NCBI RefSeq assembly: GCF_003986935.1
Contig: NZ_RJZE01000007.1
Span: 124,001 to 188,000 of the forward strand
Direction: 5' to 3'
Length of the DNA: 64,000 nucleotides
DNA from: Paraburkholderia kururiensis JCM 10599 = LMG 19447
GTDB taxonomy: Bacteria; Pseudomonadota; Gammaproteobacteria; Burkholderiales; Burkholderiaceae
Below the pieces are notes generated by a model. That model had not been told where the DNA came from and did no database searches. It was given only the letters and a program-made list of their open reading frames with translations. Shown here in pieces: positions 1 through 9,500 of this stretch; the stretch's first letter is position 1, and each line of letters opens with the position of its first letter. A program made the position numbers and the translations under genes.

Positions 1-34
1 CGTCGCACCGCCAACGGCACCACCTCTGAGCCGC

Positions 35-1405
35 TTAAACAGCGGCGCTGGCCTTGTCCCGTCCGATCGTGTAGTAGCGCCAACCGTTTTCACGCATGAC
101 TGCCGGCTCGTAGAGATTGCGTCCGTCGAACACCACGGGCTCGGCGAGCGCGCTTCGCATCTGCTCGAAATCCGGGCTGCGGAATTCCTTCCACTCGGTG
201 AGGATTACGAGCGCATCGGCATGGTGCAACGCGGTGTCGCGCTCCCGGCAGAAATGGACGTGCTCGAAGAGGTCCGGGCCCAGATCGTCGGCCAGCACGC
301 GCCGCGCCTCCTCCAGCGCGACGGGATCGTAGACGTTGACCATCGCGCCCGATCGAACCAGGTCGGCAATCAGCACGCGGCTGGTCGCCGCGCGCATGTC
401 GTCGGTGTTCGGCTTGAAGGCGAGACCCCAGATCGCGAAGCGTCGCCCCGCGAGTTTGTCGTCGTAGTGCTGGTGGATCTTGTCGAAAAGCATGCTCTTT
501 TGCCGCTCGTTTACGCGCTCAACCGAGGCGAGCACGTCGAGCTGCATGTCGTACTCGGCTGCGGTGCGCACAAGCGCCTGCACGTCTTTGGGGAAGCACG
601 AGCCGCCGTAGCCGCAGCCTGCGTAGAGGAAGCTGTAGCCGATACGCGGGTCGGAGCCGATGCCGCGCCGCACCTGCTCGATGTCGGCGCCCACGCGGTC
701 CGCGAGATTGGCGAGTTCGTTGATGAACGAGATGCGCGTGGCGAGCATGGCGTTCGCCGCGTACTTGGTGAATTCGGCGGAGCGCACGTCCATGTGCAGC
801 GTGCGTTCGTGATTGCGGTTGAACGGCGCGTACAACTGGTCCACCAGGCTTTTCGCGCGCAGCCCCGGAACGTCCGGCTCGTAGCCGATCACGATGCGGT
901 CGGGCCGCATGAAGTCTTCCACCGCCGCGCCTTCCTTGAGGAATTCGGGATTGGAAATCACGGCGAATTCCGTGTGTTCGCCGCGCTGCGCGAGTTCTTC
1001 CGCGATGGCGTCGCGCACCTTGTCGGCGGTGCCGACCGGCACGGTCGATTTATCGATGACGACCTTGAACGACGTCATGTGCCGCCCGATGTTGCGCGCG
1101 GCTGCCAGCACGTACTGGAGATCGGCCGAGCCGTCTTCGTCCGGCGGCGTGCCCACGGCAATGAACTGGATATCGCCGTGCGCGACGGCGTGCGCGATGT
1201 CGGTCGAAAAGAGCAGACGCCCTGCGTCCCGGTTGCGCGCGATGATGTCGGTGAGCCCCGGCTCGTAGATGGGCACGGCGCCGCTGTTCAAGAGGTCGAT
1301 TTTCGAGGCATCGACATCGAGGCAGAGCACCTGATTGCCGAGTTCCGCGAGGCACGCCCCGGTGACGAGTCCAACGTATCCTGTTCCAACGATCGTGACT
1401 TTCAT
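35..1405 (-). CDS. ugd: UDP-glucose 6-dehydrogenase
   Basis: The 456-residue protein oxidises UDP-glucose to UDP-glucuronate with two NAD+ in the cytoplasm, supplying sugar acid for capsule, exopolysaccharide or lipid A modification. The N-terminal Rossmann motif GTGYVG is at residues 7-12, STVPVGT near 120-126, the FTKYAANA segment holds Lys214, and the catalytic cysteine Cys270 lies in GGSCFPKD (267-274). Length and motifs are normal for the family and the gene looks intact. The neighbour on the same strand is the stump of a polysaccharide polymerase, so this gene probably belonged to an exopolysaccharide locus whose other end has been lost or lies outside the window. Confidence 0.96.
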   Translation of the reverse strand: MKVTIVGTGYVGLVTGACLAELGNQVLCLDVDASKIDLLNSGAVPIYEPGLTDIIARNRDAGRLLFSTDIAHAVAHGDIQFIAVGTPPDEDGSADLQYVLAAARNIGRHMTSFKVVIDKSTVPVGTADKVRDAIAEELAQRGEHTEFAVISNPEFLKEGAAVEDFMRPDRIVIGYEPDVPGLRAKSLVDQLYAPFNRNHERTLHMDVRSAEFTKYAANAMLATRISFINELANLADRVGADIEQVRRGIGSDPRIGYSFLYAGCGYGGSCFPKDVQALVRTAAEYDMQLDVLASVERVNERQKSMLFDKIHQHYDDKLAGRRFAIWGLAFKPNTDDMRAATSRVLIADLVRSGAMVNVYDPVALEEARRVLADDLGPDLFEHVHFCRERDTALHHADALVILTEWKEFRSPDFEQMRSALAEPVVFDGRNLYEPAVMRENGWRYYTIGRDKASAAV

Positions 1406-1620
1406 GGCTCTGGGTAAAAAGATTCAAGCGGGTTCAAGCGATGTTTGCCGCGAGGTGCGGGGAACAGACCTCGACACGGTTTCTCGACGGCAGGACTGCA
1501 TGATTGACTCGCTCCAACGCCGTGGGGCGAAGCTGGCGTGAGATGACCAGATATTCTCCGTTTTGGACATCGGTGGCGCGGCTTGCCTGACGACCCGAAC
1601 CGCACCTCGATGCAATGAAG

Positions 1621-2165
1621 TTACCGGAGGGCATGATGCAATGTCCCGCGTTCGGGAAGGGCAGGGCGCACCACGCTATAGCCGCCGAACTGTGTGCCGA
1701 GCGTGCCGGCCAGCACGGCCACGAGGGCCGTCAACGGGCTGGCCAGCAGCCAGAAATGCGACTCCGTCACGCCGAACAGAAGGCCGCTCCAGAGCGCGAC
1801 GCCGAAGAAGGCGCCGCAACGCGCGTCTTTACCCGACACACGACGAAAGCCGAGCATCGCGATCACGAAGATCGCGAGGCCCACGTAGCCTTCGCCATAG
1901 ATCAGGTTGGTGTAGAGCCCGTCGATGCCCGCGCCGCGCGAGGCGTTATCGGCAATCAGATTGCCTCCGGGCGGCAGAAGCCCCACGCCGAGGACCAGGT
2001 CCTTCGCAGACAGCAGCACCTCGACTGCAAACGATAGTCGGCCGCTGAAGTCCGCGTCGATTTTCTGGGCGCCTATTGACAGAAACGCGGCATACATTCC
2101 GGCGACGATGACGACGAACGCTGCGAACTTCAATGCGACTCTCAGTGCACGGACATTGCAGCGAG
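1621..2165 (-). pseudogene. C-terminal remnant of an O-antigen/exopolysaccharide polymerase (Wzy-like)
   Basis: About 180 residues of a hydrophobic protein end at a TAA at 1621. They contain at least three membrane segments and the pattern typical of the end of Wzy/O-antigen ligase proteins: a loop with NLIYGEGYVGLAIF followed by a helix around FGVTESHFWLLASP. The reading frame continues upstream to 2334, but there it becomes a proline/leucine-rich antisense reading of the toxin fragment on the other strand, so the real homology stops near 2165. More than half of a normal (400 residues or more) polymerase is missing. The family is judged from hydropathy and local motifs only, so the exact sugar polymer is unknown. 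The truncation point coincides with the start of the lower-GC toxin module. Confidence 0.55.
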
Positions 2166-2177
2166 CCGCCGGGGCGC

Positions 2178-2668
2178 GGTGCAATTGACGTAGGAGGCCT
2201 GTTTGTCGGTGGAGTGGACGCAGCAGGAAAGGCGGGTGAAGCGGCGAATTTAGCGAGCAAGGTCGGAGAGGCGGCAAACGTTGCAGGCAAGACTGGTGAG
2301 GTCGCGAATGTTGCCGCAAAAGCCGGAGAAGCAACCGAGATTGCGAATATCGCAGGCAAAACAGGAGAGGTCGCGGACGCAGCGGCTGTGGGCGCCAGGG
2401 CAGTCAGATGGCTGAAGGAACAGCTGATGTGTCGCGGGCGGCTAAGCAGTCGAGAATACAAAGCCTGCGGAAGACGGCATAAAAGTACTTCCAAAGAAGC
2501 ATCCAGAGCGGATTGACTATACCCAAAGGCGCCGACATTACGGCGTACGTTAGGTATGCCGCTGAACAGGGGGGCAAAACGGGTGACCGTTTCCTCGGTC
2601 AGGGCCTGCAATATCGATTTAAAGATTTTGATCTTTCCTGGATCGTTGAAACTGGGCAGATCCCATGA
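2178..2668 (+). pseudogene. Orphan, frameshifted CdiA/polymorphic-toxin C-terminal fragment
   Basis: From 2178 a plus-strand frame reads GAIDVGGLFVGGVDAAGKAGE and then a run of alanine/glycine-rich repeats of the type (A)GKTGEVANVA, as in the pre-toxin linker of polymorphic toxins. That frame stops at 2516. A second frame, open from 2483, continues with ITAYVRYAAEQGGKTGDRF and ends DLSWIVETGQIP at a TGA at 2666-2668. At least one frameshift between 2483 and 2516 is therefore needed to read the toxin as one protein. There is no start codon of its own and no secretion domain, so it is an orphan C-terminal module. The stop overlaps the start of the next gene in ATGA, the usual arrangement of toxin and immunity genes. 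The toxic activity cannot be named from sequence alone. Confidence 0.55.
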
Positions 2669-2982
2669 TTACCTCTGACGCGAATCTAGAAGAGTTTGTG
2701 CGCCGGCTAGAGAGTGTGATTTCGATGATGAACGAAAAAAGGAGGAAATTTATGTCCAGCAGTGGTGCAGACTGGCAAATAGGGTCGTACGATACTCTTA
2801 TAAAGAATTTAACCGACTTGCGCGACACCGCAGTAGCGGATAAGTTGCGTAGACCTTCACGAGGGGAAACACGGCCGGGGGCTGGTTTGGGTTTAAGCCA
2901 TGTGGTGGGTGAGTGGTGTGAAGATGATGAGCTCCTTAACCACGTGCAAAGCGTTGAAGACTATTTTCGCCATGTTCTTTAA
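2665..2982 (+). CDS. Putative orphan immunity protein of a CDI/polymorphic toxin
   Basis: This is a 105-residue acidic, soluble protein without signal peptide or membrane segments. Its ATG sits inside the ATGA overlap with the preceding toxin fragment, which implies translational coupling and is the main reason for calling it an immunity protein. Visible features are a charged N-terminal helix (NLEEFVRRLESV), the segment WQIGSYDTLIKNL and a C-terminal block VVGEWCEDDELL. Small acidic proteins with such blocks are common next to contact-dependent toxins, but no named immunity family can be assigned with certainty. The DNA is clearly poorer in GC than ugd or the large exoprotein gene, consistent with horizontal acquisition. 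It could still protect the cell against siblings that carry the intact toxin. Confidence 0.6.
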   Translation: MITSDANLEEFVRRLESVISMMNEKRRKFMSSSGADWQIGSYDTLIKNLTDLRDTAVADKLRRPSRGETRPGAGLGLSHVVGEWCEDDELLNHVQSVEDYFRHVL

Positions 2983-3546
2983 AGTGTGTTGGCAGGGATA
3001 ATCGAATCGATCGTTCGCATAGAGCGTGGCAAATTCGTTGACGGCAGCCGTGTAATCGCGAGCAGCGCCTCCATCGGCGGTGGAGGCGAGCAGTCTGTTG
3101 ATGTCCACGCAGAACTGGAGGTTACAGCCCACGTCAAACGCAACGCCATCCAATCGTCGAAGCCGATGCCGGAGGTTTTCGCTGCCATATTCACACCAAC
3201 CCATTCATCACGGGATTTGTCGGCAGGAACGGCCTGCTCGATGTTGGCAACGGCGAGACGGCAGAGCTACCGGAAATGGCCGCGCCCGGGTGCGTGATAT
3301 GTGGCGCAAGAATTCCGGAATCGCGACTGAGCGTGGGGCAGAGATATACCACGCTACGGACATATAGCGCGGAGGCTTCTGCTCGGAGGTCGCAGGCTAT
3401 TGTTTTACCTATCAAGCATATTCTTCGCGGGGCGTTGTAAAAACACCATCGGTGACCCTTCCCGACAGTGTTTTGGCGGTTTTGGCTGTAAATTTGCTGC
3501 CGTGCGGTAAGAGCCGGTAAGAAAAAACAAGCAGCTTACAGAAACC
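2983..3546. other. Stretch with no confidently assigned gene, possible module remnants
   Basis: This stretch of 564 bp separates the orphan immunity gene from the large exoprotein gene. Both strands contain open frames of 70-100 codons: plus 2986-3297, minus 2893-3204, and a plus-strand frame that includes about 3186-3440 and ends in HILRGAL. None has a recognisable family, a good ribosome-binding site or clear codon preference. They look like decayed pieces of further toxin or immunity modules, or chance frames. The last 100 bp must hold the promoter and leader of the exoprotein gene, but no convincing -35/-10 pair was found. Confidence 0.4.
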
Positions 3547-6500
3547 ATGCGAACCACGGGGAAAGACATCCTCCGCCGCGCGATGCAGCGCACGGCGGCA
3601 AGGGACAGTGCGCGCTTCGCGTGCGCTGAAGACCTAAACACGGCGCGGCCCGCACTGTGGCGCAGGGTCACGGCGGCCGTCATGGTCGTGGTGACGTACT
3701 TCGCTCCTGCAGTGTTCTCGGCCGACGCAACGGCGCATGCCGCGCCCATCGTCGACCCGCGCGCCCCCATCGCCTTCCAGCCCACCATCACGCAGAGTTC
3801 GGCGGGCGTCCCGGTTATCAACATTCCCGCACCCAATTCGCAGGGCATTTCGGCCTCGCAGTTCCAGAACCTGTCGGTCGGCAGTGAAGGTTTGATTTTC
3901 AACAACAGCCTGGTTCCGGGGACGTCGCTCATCGGCGGCCAGGTCGGCGCGAACCCGAACCTGGGTGGGCGCACCGCCTCCATCATCCTCGCGCAGGTCA
4001 CCTCAACCGGTAGCCAGTACGCTTCCGTAATTGCCGGACCACTGGAGATTTTCGGGAATTCTGCATCCCTTATCATCGCGAACCCCAACGGTGTTAGCGT
4101 ACCAGGCGGCACGGCGCTCACCAACATCTCGAACCTCACGCTCACCACCGGCACGCCGCAGTTCATCACGGCGGCAGGCGGCACGCCGACCGACTTCGCC
4201 CACGCCGGCGCGCTCGCATGGAGCGTGAACGGCGGCAACATTTCCATCAACGGGCCACCGGGCAACGATGGTACGCCCGGTGCGGGCATCGAGGGCACTG
4301 TTGGCAACATTGATCTGATCGGCGAAACGGTTTCACTGTCCGCGCCCTTGAACGCGAACAACCGCGTCAACATCGTGACGGGCGACCAGCTTGTCACACC
4401 CACCTCCTCGGGTACGACCGGCACCACTTGGGCCACCTCATCGAACGGCAGCGCCAACACCGCCACCAGCAGCGGCGCCGTCGCCATCGATGCGAGCCGG
4501 TACGGTTCGGTAACCTCCGGACAGGTGTATATCGTGTCCACCGCAGCCGGCATGGGCGTCAACATGCAGGGGTCGCTTGCTGCGACTGCCGGCAACGTGA
4601 CGGTCACCTCGAACGGCGACATTGTGGTGGGCGGCACATCCGCGACCGGGAACGTCAGCCTCGCGAGCCAGGGCAACAGCACGGTCTCTGGCACCGGCGT
4701 CGCGAACCAGAACTACACCGTTTCGGCGACGGGCGACATCAACGTAACGGGTAGCGCATCGGCCGGACAGGACGCCACGCTCTCTGCGGGCGGTAATCTC
4801 AATGCCGCATCGGTTGCGGCCAACGGCAACAGCACACTCACGGCCGGCAACTCGATGACGGTGGGTTCGGTCTCCGGCCAGAACCTTTCGCTCAAAACCA
4901 CCACCGGCGACATCACGGTCAGTTCGGGACTCACGGCACCCGGCACGATCGCAGCGAACGCGGGCCGCGACCTCACTGTGAACGGTGCGGTCAATGGTGG
5001 CAGCACGGTGGATCTCACTGCCGCGCGCAACGCGGCCATCAATGGCGCGGTGTCGGGCGTAGGCGACACGGCGATCATTGCGCAGGCCGGCACCGCAAAC
5101 GTTTCCGGTAGCGCGACAGGCAACGGTGCACTCACCGTCTCCTCGGCACAGGGCACGACGCTGGGCGGCACGGCCCAGGCACAGGGACCGGTAACGATCA
5201 GCTCGCAGTCAGGCTCGGTCACGGGTAGCGGCAACGTCGCCTCGTCGAACGATGCGGTTTCGATCACGGCGGGGCAGGACATCGGGCTCACGGGTTCGGT
5301 GCAGGCCGGCACCACGGTGACGGCAAACGCCGGTCGCAACGCTTCGTTTGGCGGAACGATGACGGCGCCGGGAGCGATCTCGGTGACCGCGGGTGGGAAC
5401 AGCACGCTCGGCGGCAACGCGACCAGCGGCAGCACGCTGACGGTGACATCCGGTGGCAGTACGGCCATCAGTGGATCGGCCGCGTCGGTGGGCGACATGA
5501 GCCTCGCCGCGAACGGCGGCACGCTCTCCACGACCGGTAGCGTGACGACGCTCGGCAACTTCACCGCAAACGGCCAGCAGGGCGTGAATCTCGGTGGGGA
5601 CGTCTCCAGCCAGGGCAATGCGCAGATCGGCTCCAGCGCGGGCAGCGTGACAGTCGCTGGGACACTCACGACACCGGGCACGGCCACCATCAGCGCCGGG
5701 CAGGACGTCACGGTTTCGGGTAACGCGCACAGCGGCGGCAGCACGTCCATCACGGCCACGCGCGACGTGACGCTGAACGGCGGGCTCGAAGCCGACGGCA
5801 CCAGCAATGCGACCGTCACCGCAGGCCGCGACATTACGGGCAGCGGCGCGGTCGGCGTCGCGAACGACACGATGCTCTCGGCGGGCCGCAACATCGGCAT
5901 CACGGGCGCGATCCAGACCGGCAACAACCTCGCGGCGACGGCGGGCACGGACCTGTCGGTGGGCGCGACCACCGCGGTCGGCAACGAAACGCTGACGGCC
6001 ACGAACGGCGGCGCGACCCTCGGAGGCAACGCGCTGTCCGGCGGAGCGATGAACGTCACGGCGGGCACCGGCATCAGCGCGCAGGGCAGCGTTCAGAGTC
6101 TGGGCGATCTCGCCATGAACGCGAAGGGCGGTGACCTGACCGCCGCCGGCGCGGTGTCGACAGCGGGCAATGCCACGCTCAACACCAGCGGCACCCTGAA
6201 CCTGAACGGCCAGACCACCGTCTCGAAGGATGCCACGCTCACGGCCGCGAACATCACCACGCAGGGTGTGGCGGTGGGCGGCAACCTGAACGCGACCGCT
6301 ACACAGGACCTCAACACGTCAGCGGGGCAGCTGAACGCCACGTACAGCTCGAGCGCGCCGGCACTTAGTGTGAACGGCGACGCGACGCTGAAGGGTGCGA
6401 ACGTCACCACGGCCAACGCGGTCATCGGCGGCACGTACAGCGCGACCGGCACCACAGGCCTGACGACGGGCGGTACCGCGGCGTACATGGGCAACGCGAC

Positions 6501-9500
6501 GCTCGCCGGCGGCACGGTGACGAACGTTGGCTCGCAGATGGCGAAGGGTAATCTGACCGTCTCCGGCTCGAACGTCAGTAACCAGGGTTCGCTGTCGTCG
6601 CTTGCCACAACGACTGTCAACGCTGCAAACCTCACTAACACCGGCACGATCTACGGCCCCACTAGCGCGATCAATGTCAGCGGTGGCACCACGAACACGG
6701 GCGGACTGCTGGCGACGAGTGCGCTCAATCTCGTAACGGGCGCGCTCAACAACAATAGCGGGTTGATCTACACGGGGGACGTGAACAATCCTGGCGCCGC
6801 CGCGGGCGATGTAACCGTAACCGTGAATGGGGGCAACGGCACATTCAACAACACGAATGGCCAGATTCTCGCGCAGCACAACCTGACGCTCAACCTGCCC
6901 AACCAGGCATTCGATCCGTCCGCAGCTGCGAGTGGCACGCTCAACCTCGGCAATGTGCTCACCATCAACGCCCAGCAGTTGAACAACTCTGGCACCTGGG
7001 CGATGCCGGGCAACAATGTGTCGATCAACGCTGCGCAGGGGTTCACGAACACGGGCACGATCAGCAAGTCCGGTGACATCACGCTGTCGACGTCCGGCAC
7101 GCTGTCCAACAGCGGCACGATCACCGCAGGCAACAACGTCAACCTGTCCGGCACCGTTGTGAATCAGGCGGGCGGAACGATACATGCCGACAACGACGTG
7201 AACCTCACCGGTGTGACCACGAATGCCGGAACGGTCAGTGCAGTACGGGATGTGAACGTCAACGGCAGCAGCTACGACAACAGTGGTGCGGTGACCGCTG
7301 CGGGCCGCAACTTCAGCGCGAACCTGTCTGGCGATCTGGCCAATATTGGTGGCACGATCACGGCACAGAACGACGTCACCATCAATGCCGCGAACGTCCT
7401 GAACAGTCGTGCGGGCGCGAACAGCACGACCACGTACTCCATTGGGACGACAATTAATGCAGCTGGCCTTGGCGCGGTACTGCTTAGTGCTCCGCTTGGG
7501 TCCCTCACGCTGGATGACTTCAGGACGGGGCAGGACGGTTCTTCAGTCGACAACAGTGCGGTAATTACGGGGCGGGTCGGGGATCTGCAGCCGGCGGGGA
7601 CTACCACGACAACGGCCCCCGATCTGAGCGCCGGGACGCTTTACGGTATCGCGTTGCCCACTGTTACGCGGACCATCACCACTACGCAGCCATCTGGGGC
7701 TGCTGGTGTGATTGCGGCGGGCCATGATCTTTCGATTGCGACCGGCAACCTGAACAACCATGGAAGTACGATTTCAGCCGGCAACAATGTCACGCTGAAG
7801 GTCGCATCGCTGGACAACGGCGGCGACCCAGGCGTGACGACCATTACGGACAGTATCGACGCGGCATCGTATGCGGCGTTTCTCACGCAGCTGAAGGCGG
7901 CATATCAGGCAGGGACTCTGCAGGCGCTGGACGGTCCGACTGGGCCGGGCTACTCCCTTGGGGCGCAATTCGACGCTTTCACTGAAACGCTGAACATATT
8001 CACAAATACTCCTCCGCCAGCTGGGCAGACATCGACCCTGACGACGTGGACAAGCCAGAACGCCGGGCAGATTGTCGCCGGCAACAATCTCTCGCTCACG
8101 GGCACGGGCGGCGGGCTTACGAACGCGGGCAATCTGTACGCGGCCCAGGATCTGGTTATCAGCGCCAGCAGTTTTACGAATCAGGGTTATCACACCAGTA
8201 ACCTGACATCGACTGCGGGATGTGCCGCAGGCGTTTCTCAGGATCAGTGCGGCATGTTTGGAGCTAACCTGGACGGTTTTACCAGCTTGCCGTGGACCTT
8301 CCAGCGCCCGGGTCAGGTGTTCACCAATCCGTATACCGTCGGCTTTCAGCGGCAGTACGTCTTTGGCAGCAACTACAGAGGCTGGGTGCCGGGCAACGAT
8401 GGCTCTGCGATTTATGGAGACCAGACCAGCACGCAGAGCTACAGCTACACGCAGACGAACAACACCGTCTTTGCCGGGCGCGACCTGATCATCACCGCCC
8501 CGACGGTCAGCAACACGTACGGTAATCTGCTGGCGGGGCGCGACGTTGTGATCGGCGGTTCGGGCACTTCGCGCGACAACACCAATCCGGCCAGCCCGCA
8601 GACCACGCTTACGCAGGCTGGCAGCCTGACGAACAGCTCGGGGAATATCCAGGCGGGGCGCGACATGGCGCTTGCCGTTGCCTCGCTTGTCAATACGCTC
8701 TCTGCGCCAGCCCAGATCTACCAGAACTACGGGACCACGGCTCGCTATGGCTGTAGTGGTGCGTCATATGACGTCTGTGATGCATTCGTCGATGTGCAGT
8801 CGGGCGATGCCTCCACGATCACGGCAAACCGTAACCTGTCGATCAGCGCGGGTACCGTGACGAATACCGGCAGCCTGATCACGGCGGGCAGCCAGGCCAC
8901 GGTCACGGCCTCCTCGAGCATCACGAACCAGGACCAGACGCTGAACGCGTACTGGCACGATGCCTTCTACGGTGGCGTGGTCGGTGGCTCAATGCCGCCA
9001 GACAACTTCGGCTGCGGCACGTCTGGCAACTGCTCAACCCTGTTCGGCAGCGCGTATCGCTCGGGCGACGGGGTCCAGCCGCCCACACCGTACCAGAGCC
9101 TGCCCGGCACGATCCAGGCGTCGTCGCTCACGGTGACGGCTGGCGGCGCCCTGCAGAACTCCGGCAACGTGATGGGGCAGCAGGTTTCGCTTACCGGTGC
9201 GTCACTGGTCAACGGCCTGACCTCGCCCGGTGCCTACACGCCGCAGCCGACTGCATCGCAGCAGGTCATTCCGCTCGGTCCGCCCGGCGTGCCGGTGCTT
9301 GCCAGCGCGGCACTGAATGGTGCTAATGGCGTCAACGGTGCGGTTTTCCAGCCGTCCTCCATACGCAGTACTGTGGGCCTGAGCGCGGGCACGGCGATCG
9401 CCGGTCAGTCCGTTGGCGTGCCCGGTTCGCCCGCTGTCTCCCGTGCGGGCGTGCCGTCGATGAGCAGTGTGCAGACGGTGAATGGCCAGGTCGCTGTTTC

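Noticed and set aside
221-1417. 398-codon plus-strand open frame opposite ugd
   Set aside because: Arg/His/Val-rich translation without any family pattern, exact antisense of ugd; typical GC-rich shadow frame.
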